From contig CBDFKV010000003.1 of the NCBI GenBank assembly GCA_965249035.1, positions 62,001 through 126,000 on the forward strand: DNA of 64,000 nucleotides, written 5' to 3'. The notes under the pieces were generated by a model, which saw only the letters and a program-made list of their open reading frames with translations, did no database searches and was not told the origin of the DNA. The DNA is from CBDFKV01 sp965249035 (lineage in GTDB: Bacteria; Pseudomonadota; Gammaproteobacteria; Arenicellales; Poriferihabitantaceae). The translations under genes and the position numbers were made by a program. Positions 34,852 through 42,712 of the stretch are shown one piece after another (the stretch's first letter is position 1; every line of letters begins with the position of its first letter).

Positions 34852-37038
34852 CTAATATTTGGTACGTTGGAATTCACACGGCAAGGTGATGGTAACCACC
34901 ACACCTGTACCCTCTTGTCGGTTATCAATTCGTGCATAACCGCCATGAAAACCTACGATCAGCCGCACCACATACAAGCCCAGACCCAGGTGCGATTTCT
35001 TGGCGTCTTTTCGACCAATAGAAACCATTGGGTCAAAAACTCGGTCGCGCATATCTAGTGGGATGGTTGCGCCTTCATTCGCGACCGCAATTTCAACGCT
35101 ATTTTCTATCCGCCGAAGTGTGACTTGGATAACTGTGTTCGGAACGCCAAACTGAACCGCATTATCAATCAGCTTATCCAATAATTCCGCTAGATGATCG
35201 CCCGAACCCAAAATATAAATGGGATCTTCTTTAAGCACCACTTCTATACGATGAAAGGGATAGACCGCACTCACACCCTCAACGTAATCAGTCACTAATT
35301 GACAAATATTGATCCGTGTTTTTTGCTCCGACTGCATCGCTTCTTCCAAGTTGGCTGCGTCGGTCAAACTGCTGAGAATATTACGTAAGCGCTGGACTCC
35401 ACCCCGGGCGCGCTCGACATAAACATTATCCTTAATTGACGGGTTTTCCTGCTCTAGATTTTGCAGGGATGAACTCACCACATTGAGTGGATTATTCAGT
35501 TCATGCGCCAAGGTATCTGGCAAGCCTTCTAAATAGCGGGTATAGCCCGACAGGCGCTTGAGCATTGCGGTGATACTGCGGCCCAAATCGCCCAGCTCAT
35601 CCTTTGGATACAGCCGAACTGGAATACGATTCTCGCGCACACGCCCTTCAATGCTAATCGCTTCGTCAGTGGTATCACGTAAGCGCCCTATCCGCACCGT
35701 CAGCCGCCAGGCAAAAATGATCAGCATCAGCGTCACAAAGGCAAATACCAGCAAACTGGCAGCGGCCATGCTTTTTAGTAGTTCGTATTGGCTGGTTAGA
35801 ATCGCGTGCGAGCTTTGCTCGACTACCACCGCACCCATGACGTCACCACCAGATCGTATTGGATAACCGGCCATCACTATCTTAACTTTATTATCCACCG
35901 AGCGACGCACGTCTGATTTTGGTTGTCCGGCCAGCACCTCGGTAAACATTTCTTCGCGGCGGTGAGTAAGGTCAGACGGTAAGTCTTCAAAGTGCACATC
36001 CGGCCGGGTGAGCAACCGATCTAACTCGTTATTAAAGCGCACCTTAAACTGACTCCACTTATTTGGTGATTCGGGAGCCGGCGTTTCTACCGCACGCGGT
36101 GGCGACAAACCACCGACGACTGCACGCACCTGCTGCTCCTTGTCCAATACCCAAATGCGTGAGTTAGGTTGATCCAGACCCCGCAATAGCTGTGCAATTT
36201 TAGGTGACGTTAGCAAAACCCGGCCTGGGAGGTTATTTTTTGCCAGTGGGAACGTGGCAATTTGCTCAAATTGGTCGTGATGACCAGGGTCATCCACGTC
36301 AACCACAACAAATCCCATACGACTGTTTTCAGCCACTGGGGGGCGTGGCATACGTAGCTCGACGGTATAACCGACCTCAGTTTTGCGCAAGCTAGCAAAA
36401 ACATCGTTAACCGCCTGCCCACCGCCTTCTGGTAATTGCCAATCCTCCCCAACCAAATAGGCACTCATTCGACCCGGTTGGCGTGCCACCAACACATAGC
36501 GAATCAGTGGGCCATCGGCGTGCTGGATCAATATTCGAATATGGTCACTATTACCCAAGTCAGGCCCAGACCCGTTCCGATAAACGATGTGTTCATCGCG
36601 CACCTCAAACAGGGCATAAAACCACACGCCGCGATAGCCCAATATATGCGTGACTTCAAAGTCTGCTGGATCGACAGCCGGTTCACACAGATGATCTGAT
36701 CCCAGCGTATAAAAACGTCGCTCATCAAGTGCAGTATCGCTCCAGTCACTCGGATCACCATCGGCTGAGACGGCCCGGGGTAAGCGATAGGCAAATAAAT
36801 CATATTGCTCGCCTATCAGCTCAGGCACCCCAACGTTATCGCGAAACAGTTCATTTTGCTCGTTTAAAATGGTCGCAATGCCGCTAGCGGTTAACAGCAG
36901 TGCATCTTTTTGTCCTTGCAGCAAAAAGGCTTTCATTTCACCCACATACCGATTACCCATCCACGGGATAGCCAGCAGCGCCAACACCAAAATAATCAGT
37001 TTGGAGCGAATACTGAGGTAACGAATCCAGCTAATCAT
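34852..37038 (-). CDS. Membrane sensor histidine kinase resembling the proteobacterial dedicated sortase system kinase
   Basis: A 728-residue sensor kinase. TM1 is at about 11-28; a large periplasmic part follows, starting with DGDPSDW (93-99), the hallmark of CBM9-like domains. TM2 is at about 424-445, HAMP at about 446-498, the dimerisation helix has the phospho-acceptor His in LAHELNNPLNVV (H512), and a GHKL ATPase domain follows (DNAVQFG, GLGLYVVRLIVGFHGG). By recall the layout fits the marine sortase-system kinase family (TIGR03785). Its partner regulator lies upstream. No sortase or LPXTG target is in the window. The signal may be a saccharide or other periplasmic ligand. Confidence 0.85.
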   Translation of the reverse strand: MISWIRYLSIRSKLIILVLALLAIPWMGNRYVGEMKAFLLQGQKDALLLTASGIATILNEQNELFRDNVGVPELIGEQYDLFAYRLPRAVSADGDPSDWSDTALDERRFYTLGSDHLCEPAVDPADFEVTHILGYRGVWFYALFEVRDEHIVYRNGSGPDLGNSDHIRILIQHADGPLIRYVLVARQPGRMSAYLVGEDWQLPEGGGQAVNDVFASLRKTEVGYTVELRMPRPPVAENSRMGFVVVDVDDPGHHDQFEQIATFPLAKNNLPGRVLLTSPKIAQLLRGLDQPNSRIWVLDKEQQVRAVVGGLSPPRAVETPAPESPNKWSQFKVRFNNELDRLLTRPDVHFEDLPSDLTHRREEMFTEVLAGQPKSDVRRSVDNKVKIVMAGYPIRSGGDVMGAVVVEQSSHAILTSQYELLKSMAAASLLVFAFVTLMLIIFAWRLTVRIGRLRDTTDEAISIEGRVRENRIPVRLYPKDELGDLGRSITAMLKRLSGYTRYLEGLPDTLAHELNNPLNVVSSSLQNLEQENPSIKDNVYVERARGGVQRLRNILSSLTDAANLEEAMQSEQKTRINICQLVTDYVEGVSAVYPFHRIEVVLKEDPIYILGSGDHLAELLDKLIDNAVQFGVPNTVIQVTLRRIENSVEIAVANEGATIPLDMRDRVFDPMVSIGRKDAKKSHLGLGLYVVRLIVGFHGGYARIDNRQEGTGVVVTITLPCEFQRTKY

Positions 37039-37065
37039 CGGCTGATTCCTGGCCTAACACCGCAG

Positions 37066-37767
37066 CTATACAGCCACTGCACGCCAGCGATAACCCACCC
37101 CAAAAACAGTTTCGATATGCGCAAATTGAGGGTCGATTTGAGCGAATTTTTTGCGGATTCGACGCACATAGCCATTAATGGTGTTCTTCTCAACGTAGGT
37201 TTGCCGCGTCACTTGCATCAAAGCCTCATAGGATTTGACTGTCCCGGGCTGGCGCGCCAAAGACTCCACCACCCAGAATTCGGTCAGCGTCAGGCTGAGC
37301 GGCTCGTCTTGCCACGTCACTGATAAACTCGCCGGGTCTAATACTAGCGCGTCGATAACTAGGCGGTTGACGTCATCCTCCGACTCCTTGACCGCGCTAG
37401 CGATACGAAATAAGGAATCAATCCGCACCCCCAAAAATTGCAAATTAACCGGCTTGGTAATGTAGTCCCAAGCGTCCAACCGTAACCCAGAAACGCGATC
37501 AATGTCACTGTCGCGGGCGGTTAAGAAAATAATCGGCAAGCGTGGGCTCATTTGCCGTAATTCGCGACACAGATCAAAACCGCCGTCCATTTCATCTTCC
37601 AGCATGATGTCCAGAATCGCCAAGTCGGGCAATTGCTCTTTAAAGCCCGCTAATGCGGTTGGACGATTAGCGTAGGCAACAATATCGTAACCCTGAGTTT
37701 TCAGCGCATCGGCATAATTATCACGCTGATCGGCGTCGTCCTCGACTATGGCAATGGTACGTGGCAT
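37066..37767 (-). CDS. OmpR-type response regulator, partner of the adjacent kinase
   Basis: A 233-residue regulator. The receiver domain has acidic D10/D11, phospho-acceptor D53 (LAILDIM) and K105 (YITKPVN); the C-terminus is an OmpR/PhoB winged helix (KNTINGYVRRIRKKF, ETVFGVGYRW). The DGGFDLCRELR block and overall length recall the dedicated sortase system regulator family (TIGR03787). It is 27 bases upstream of the kinase gene, so the pair is one operon. Confidence 0.9.
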   Translation of the reverse strand: MPRTIAIVEDDADQRDNYADALKTQGYDIVAYANRPTALAGFKEQLPDLAILDIMLEDEMDGGFDLCRELRQMSPRLPIIFLTARDSDIDRVSGLRLDAWDYITKPVNLQFLGVRIDSLFRIASAVKESEDDVNRLVIDALVLDPASLSVTWQDEPLSLTLTEFWVVESLARQPGTVKSYEALMQVTRQTYVEKNTINGYVRRIRKKFAQIDPQFAHIETVFGVGYRWRAVAV

Positions 37768-37833
37768 CTTCCCGCTAATCAGAAAATCAAACCGAAATCA
37801 TAGCACATCCGCAGCACCAGTTCGCCGCAGCGA

Positions 37834-38829
37834 TTAGCTGGGTTTTTGCGCGATCACCACGCTGCGGCGCGGCGCGGGATAACCCTCAACTGTACGGCTG
37901 GGATCAGTCGGATCCAGGCATTTGTCCAGCGACTCAAACTGCATCCATTCGGTCGCGCGCTGTTCTTTTTGGCTGGTCATTGATTCATCTACCACCCGGC
38001 ACTGCTCAAAGCCAGCCTCACTGAGCCAATCACATAAGGTCGCGGAAGTGGGTAGTGTCCACACATTGCGCATTCGTGCATAGCGGCCGTCAGGAATGAG
38101 CACTTTGCCTATTGCTGGCTCAACCACCAACGTCTCCAGCACCAGCTCCCCGCCGGGGCGCAAACATTCGGTCAATTCCTGGAGGTGTGCAGCGGGGTCA
38201 CGTCGGTGATATAAAACTCCCATCGAAAATACCGTATCGAACACCGGCCGACGCACAAAGTCTTCTAGCGTAAACGGTAATAGGTGCAACGCACGATCAC
38301 GGCCCAGATACCGCTGAACCGCCAAATACTGTAACATGAACAGCCAGTTTGGATCTATACCCAACACCCATTTGGCTTGCACCCCCAACATCCGCCAGCC
38401 GTAATAACCGTTGCCACAGCCCACGTCCAGCACTCGCCGTCCTTTAAGCGGCGACAGATGTGGCGCTACTCGGGCCCATTTCCAGTCGGAACGCCATTCA
38501 GTATCAACAGACACACCGTGAAGCTCGAACGGCCCTTTTCGCCACGGCTGCAGCCGCAACAATGCACTTTTCAACGCTGAGTGGGTTGTGGGACCCATTG
38601 GTTGTCCCTGGGCACTAACTCTCGCAACATCAAGTTGAACCTTTAGGGTGTGAATATCCGGCAAATCTTGATAGGCGGCGACCCAGCGTGGCAAGTTACC
38701 ATTATTCAAGGATGCCATTAATCCACGGAAACGTACTTGAATTTCCTCACCCCATTCACGACCATTACAGCTGGCAGCATGCTCACCAATCGCTGCCAGA
38801 TTGAGGGCGGTGTAAAAATCGAGGCTCAC
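37834..38829 (-). CDS. cmoB: tRNA 5-hydroxyuridine carboxymethyltransferase CmoB
   Basis: A 331-residue class I methyltransferase-fold enzyme. It uses carboxy-S-adenosylmethionine made by CmoA to form cmo5U at wobble U34. Motif I is VLDVGCGNGYYGWRM (about 137-151); WRSDWKWARV and MGVLYHRRDPAAHL are strongly CmoB-like. Length matches the family (about 320-330). Its ATG overlaps the cmoA stop by four bases, so both are translationally coupled. Confidence 0.95.
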   Translation of the reverse strand: MSLDFYTALNLAAIGEHAASCNGREWGEEIQVRFRGLMASLNNGNLPRWVAAYQDLPDIHTLKVQLDVARVSAQGQPMGPTTHSALKSALLRLQPWRKGPFELHGVSVDTEWRSDWKWARVAPHLSPLKGRRVLDVGCGNGYYGWRMLGVQAKWVLGIDPNWLFMLQYLAVQRYLGRDRALHLLPFTLEDFVRRPVFDTVFSMGVLYHRRDPAAHLQELTECLRPGGELVLETLVVEPAIGKVLIPDGRYARMRNVWTLPTSATLCDWLSEAGFEQCRVVDESMTSQKEQRATEWMQFESLDKCLDPTDPSRTVEGYPAPRRSVVIAQKPS

Positions 38830-39572
38830 TTAAGCGCAAGAAAAGACATAAAATTCAGGCACTGGAACCAGCGCGTCACCCGACTAAAACCAGCACTATT
38901 TAACCGCTCTATATGCTTTTCAGGCGTATCGGTAACTAATACATTTTCAATCGCAGCACGCTTTTGGCTGATCTCAAGCTCGCTGTAACCATTGTGGCGT
39001 TTAAAAGCACTGTGCAACGCCTCCCACTGCTGTTGCTCATCTACGTCATTAGAGTGGATTTTCTCAGAGACAATCAATGCGCCGCCGGGTTTCAGTGCGG
39101 TGTAGATTCGGTTGATCAGTGCCTGACGCTGCCCTGGCCCGAGAAATTGCAAAGTGTAGTTCAAGATGACGAGCGATGCCTCATCCAGCGGAGTATCACG
39201 CATATCCGCCTGAACTAACTCCAATGGCTGAACCAAATTGGCTAGATTTTGCTCGCAGGCGCTCAACATCGCTGCGGAATTATCCACTCCAATCAAGGTG
39301 CAATCATCCGGTACGTATTGCCCAACCGCGTGCAAACTGGCGCCCAGCGAACACCCCAGGTCAACGATACGCGCGCCTGCGCTCACATATTGCGCAGCGA
39401 TCAAGCCAGTGCTGGCGATCACATTGGCGTAACCGGGTACGGAGCGACGGATCATATCCGCAAAGACTGCTGCGACTTTGTCATCAAAGACAAAGGCCTC
39501 GATATCCGAACGCAAATCTGCGTACAAACGATCTTGTGCTGTCATCGCACTAACCAGCGGTATTTTTCTCAA
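38826..39572 (-). CDS. cmoA: Carboxy-S-adenosyl-L-methionine synthase CmoA
   Basis: A 248-residue enzyme that makes carboxy-SAM from SAM and prephenate for CmoB. It has FDDKVAAVFADMIRRSVPGY (about 29-48), motif I IVDLGCSLGASLHA and LNYTLQFLGP; these match CmoA closely. The start overlaps the moaE 3' end by 23 bases, so the cmo pair is appended to the moa pair on one transcript. Confidence 0.95.
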   Translation of the reverse strand: MRKIPLVSAMTAQDRLYADLRSDIEAFVFDDKVAAVFADMIRRSVPGYANVIASTGLIAAQYVSAGARIVDLGCSLGASLHAVGQYVPDDCTLIGVDNSAAMLSACEQNLANLVQPLELVQADMRDTPLDEASLVILNYTLQFLGPGQRQALINRIYTALKPGGALIVSEKIHSNDVDEQQQWEALHSAFKRHNGYSELEISQKRAAIENVLVTDTPEKHIERLNSAGFSRVTRWFQCLNFMSFLALK

Positions 39573-39999
39573 CCCAGCGCTGTCCTTCGGCGGTGATTTC
39601 CTTTTTCCAAAATGGCGCGGTTGATTTCAGTGCCTCCATCAAGCTGCGACAGGCAGCAAAGGCATCTTTTCGGTGAGCTGCCCACACTGCTACTAACACT
39701 ATCGGCTCGCTTGGGTGAATCTCACCCACGCGGTGATGGATGGTTGCTTCCAAAATATCGTGTTCAGTAAAGGCGTGCTCAAGCAATTGCTCAAGCTGGT
39801 GTTCGGTCATTCCGGGATAATGCTCCAGCACCATCGAGCTTACGGCATCGCCCTCATTAAAGTCTCGCATGGTACCAACGAACACATCGGTCGCACCAAA
39901 CCCAGTCGCCGACAGATGACCCTCACGGATTAACTCCGCTTGATAGGCTGCCAGCCATTGCCAAGGGTCGAAAGCTTGTTTACTAATCGAAACCCGCAT
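39550..39999 (-). CDS. moaE: Molybdopterin synthase catalytic subunit
   Basis: A 149-residue MoaE that, with thiocarboxylated MoaD, converts cyclic pyranopterin monophosphate to molybdopterin. Recognisable blocks are FVGTMRDFNEG (about 45-55), LEHYPGMTE, HRVGEIHPSEPIVLVAV and the active-site lysines in APFWKKE. It follows moaD with three bases between stop and start. No moaA or moaC is in the window. Molybdenum cofactor would serve enzymes such as nitrate reductase, in keeping with a nitrite reductase gene elsewhere here. Confidence 0.95.
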   Translation of the reverse strand: MRVSISKQAFDPWQWLAAYQAELIREGHLSATGFGATDVFVGTMRDFNEGDAVSSMVLEHYPGMTEHQLEQLLEHAFTEHDILEATIHHRVGEIHPSEPIVLVAVWAAHRKDAFAACRSLMEALKSTAPFWKKEITAEGQRWVEKNTAG

Positions 40000-40002
40000 G
40001 GC

Positions 40003-40233
40003 TCAACCGCCTGTCACTGGGGGGAAAAAGGCGACTTCATCACCACTTTGCACAACGTGGCTGGGGTCAGCATATTCATGATTGACTGCCACCAAAATGT
40101 GACTAGATAACGATCCATCCGTGATCGCGGCCCATACCTCGGCAACCGTTTTTACCCGACCGGCATCGACCGTGGTTTCACTAATCCCTAGTTGCTCACT
40201 TAAACTGGCAAAGACCCGGACATTGATACTCAT
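40003..40233 (-). CDS. moaD: Molybdopterin synthase sulfur carrier subunit
   Basis: A 76-residue ubiquitin-like protein ending in the required Gly-Gly (FFPPVTGG), which becomes the thiocarboxylate donor in molybdopterin synthesis. NHEYAD and GDEVAFFPP are typical of MoaD. It lies directly upstream of moaE and 55 bases downstream of the aminopeptidase gene. Confidence 0.93.
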   Translation of the reverse strand: MSINVRVFASLSEQLGISETTVDAGRVKTVAEVWAAITDGSLSSHILVAVNHEYADPSHVVQSGDEVAFFPPVTGG

Positions 40234-40288
40234 GGCTAGCTGACGTTAATATCCTAATGCTAATTACTGGACGCTAATTATAGGCGAT

Positions 40289-41602
40289 CTAGTCGCCCAT
40301 ATCCGGCAGGGCGGCCAAGTTGCCAAATGCGGCCAAAGCCTGGTGTAAATAGCCTGCGTCTTTTGCACCCGCGAACTCACGTATCGAGTGCATAGCCAGC
40401 TGCGGTACGCCAATATCAACCGTCCGAATACCCAGCTCGGTAGCGGTAATCGGCCCAATGGTGGAGCCACAGCTCATATCGCTACGAACCACATATTGCT
40501 GATAAGGAATATCATTTTGCTGACAAATATCTGCAAAAATAGCGAGTGATTCGCTATTGGTGGCGTAGCGTTGGTTATGATTGACTTTAATCACAGGGCC
40601 GTTGTTGATCAACGGCTGATGATTCGGTTCGTGTTTATCCGAAAAATTAGGGTGTACGCCGTGCGCATTGTCGGCAGATATCAGCATTGACCGACGCATC
40701 GCCTGACGATACTCAGACTCATCCTGGCACCTGCTCCGCAACACCTCTTGCAAAAACGGTCCGGCGGCGCCGGATGTGCTGCGGCTACCGACTTCTTCAT
40801 GATCATTTAATACCACCACCATATTAGTATCGGCATTGTGATCAAGCAACGCATAAATCGCCACAAAAGAACTCAATAAATTATCCAGCCGGGCAGAAGC
40901 GATAAATTCCTCCTGCAAACCAACCACCTGAGGTGCTTGGGTGTCATACAGCGCCAATTCGTAAGCCATTACCGAGGCACTATCATCGTTAGCGTTTTCT
41001 ACTTTCAATTGTGTCAGCAGCATCGCCGCAAAATCCATCTCGTCATCGTCCAACCGGCACAGAATCGGTGGCATGTGCTGCTGCTTATTCACCTTACGCC
41101 CATTATTGGCCTCCCGATCCAGGTGAATGGCTAGGCTTGGAATGGTCGCAATGGGTCGCTTGAAATCAATCAATTTGGTTTTAAGCGCGCCGCTATCGGT
41201 TTTAACCGTCACTCTGCCCGCGAGCGATAAATCCCGATCAAACCATGGGTTCAGCAAAACACCACCGTAAACCTCAACCGCCAGCTGCACATAACCATTG
41301 GCTACCAGCGTTGCTTCTGGCTTGACCTTTAAACACGGACTGTCACTGTGGGCGCCGATGATACGAAAGCCCGCTGAGGCAGGCGCCTTCATAGAAACGG
41401 CTATCAGCGAAGAGCCATTAGTAGTAAACCAAAATTGCCCAGCCTCTCGCGCTTGATCCCCGCCTGCAGCCACAAAGCCATTGGCAGCCAGCAACGATTT
41501 CAATTCTTTGACCGCATGAAATGGCGTTGGTGCGCTGTGAATAAACGCCAGCAGGGCAGGGACAGCGTCAACTGGCTTGCTTTTGATTGCTTGCTTGGCC
41601 AT
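40289..41602 (-). CDS. apeB: M18 family aminopeptidase
   Basis: A 437-residue zinc aminopeptidase of the aspartyl aminopeptidase type. Metal and catalytic motifs are in order: GAHSDSPCLKVKP (about 83-95), SARLDNL (about 245), NDHEEVGS with the catalytic Glu pair (about 270-277), and the C-terminal MHSIREFAG with the last His ligand. It removes N-terminal acidic or other residues from peptides in the cytosol. It is divergent from galE with 78 bases between starts. Confidence 0.93.
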   Translation of the reverse strand: MAKQAIKSKPVDAVPALLAFIHSAPTPFHAVKELKSLLAANGFVAAGGDQAREAGQFWFTTNGSSLIAVSMKAPASAGFRIIGAHSDSPCLKVKPEATLVANGYVQLAVEVYGGVLLNPWFDRDLSLAGRVTVKTDSGALKTKLIDFKRPIATIPSLAIHLDREANNGRKVNKQQHMPPILCRLDDDEMDFAAMLLTQLKVENANDDSASVMAYELALYDTQAPQVVGLQEEFIASARLDNLLSSFVAIYALLDHNADTNMVVVLNDHEEVGSRSTSGAAGPFLQEVLRSRCQDESEYRQAMRRSMLISADNAHGVHPNFSDKHEPNHQPLINNGPVIKVNHNQRYATNSESLAIFADICQQNDIPYQQYVVRSDMSCGSTIGPITATELGIRTVDIGVPQLAMHSIREFAGAKDAGYLHQALAAFGNLAALPDMGD

Positions 41603-41680
41603 GGCGGCTTTCGATAACGGTTATGGGGGCAGGTAGGGTATCATCACGGGGTTTATATGCAATCAGAATTCGAGGTCTTT

Positions 41681-42679
41681 ATGACGGTCTTAGTTACAGG
41701 CGGCGCAGGCTACATCGGCTCGCACACGGTGCGGCACTTATTGGCTGCGGGGCATGAAGTGGTGGTGCTGGATAATTTTTATTCCGGTCACCGTTGGGCG
41801 GTTGCTAAGGAGGCCAGCTTGGTTGAGGGTGATATCGCTGATCAGCAATTGGTTGGAGACGTCATTAAGCAATATGACGTCACCGCCGTCGTCCACTTTG
41901 CGGGTTATATTGTGGTACCAGAATCGGTTGAAAATCCCAGCAAATATTATGAAAATAACGTGGTTGGATCGCTGCGGCTGATCGAAACCTCCACTCAGCA
42001 TGGGGTCAAACACTTCGTATTTTCATCCAGCGCAGCGGTTTATGGGATCCCAGACACTGTACCCGTCTCAGAGCAACAGGCCACCCAACCGATTAATCCC
42101 TATGGTCACACCAAGCTCATTACCGAAATGACGCTGAATGATTTTGCACAAGCACCTGGTAACGATTTCCAATTTGTGGCATTGCGTTATTTCAATGCGG
42201 CAGGCGCACAAATTGCGGGCGGATTAGGCCAGGCAACGCCTGAAGCAACCCACTTAATTAAAGTCGCCTGCGAAGCCGCTTGCGGCAAACGCCCCAACAT
42301 AACCATTTTTGGTGATGACTATGACACAGCTGATGGCACCTGTGAGCGCGACTATATCCACGTTGAAGACCTCGCTAGCGCCCACGTTGATGCGCTGCGG
42401 TATTTGGCTGACGGTGGTGAGTCGGTTTCGTTGAATTGCGGTTATGGCAAGGGCTATAGCGTCAGCGAAGTGGTGGATGCAGTCAAACGTGCCAGCGGGA
42501 TTGATTTCACCGTTAATAGGTCAGAACGAAGGGCGGGCGACCCACCCACGCTCATTGCTGACAACCACGAAATCCGTACACGTTTGGGCTGGAAACCCCA
42601 ACATGATGATCTCGATCTCATCTGCAAAACTGCCTACGATTGGGAGCGAACGGGCTTAGCCCGTCATCTCAAATCCTGA
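41681..42679 (+). CDS. galE: UDP-glucose 4-epimerase
   Basis: A 332-residue SDR-family epimerase for UDP-Glc/UDP-Gal, supplying sugars for LPS or capsule. It has TVLVTGGAGYIGSHT (2-16) for NAD, SSSAAVYG with the catalytic Ser, and YGHTK with the Tyr/Lys pair. The ATG at 41681 is chosen because GAGG lies five bases upstream and the protein then begins like other GalE; an ATG at 41657 would add eight residues. The LPS glycosyltransferase fusion follows after 33 bases. Confidence 0.95.
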   Translation: MTVLVTGGAGYIGSHTVRHLLAAGHEVVVLDNFYSGHRWAVAKEASLVEGDIADQQLVGDVIKQYDVTAVVHFAGYIVVPESVENPSKYYENNVVGSLRLIETSTQHGVKHFVFSSSAAVYGIPDTVPVSEQQATQPINPYGHTKLITEMTLNDFAQAPGNDFQFVALRYFNAAGAQIAGGLGQATPEATHLIKVACEAACGKRPNITIFGDDYDTADGTCERDYIHVEDLASAHVDALRYLADGGESVSLNCGYGKGYSVSEVVDAVKRASGIDFTVNRSERRAGDPPTLIADNHEIRTRLGWKPQHDDLDLICKTAYDWERTGLARHLKS

Positions 42680-42712
42680 GAATAGCCCTGAGATAGACCA
42701 GAGTATAGCGCC

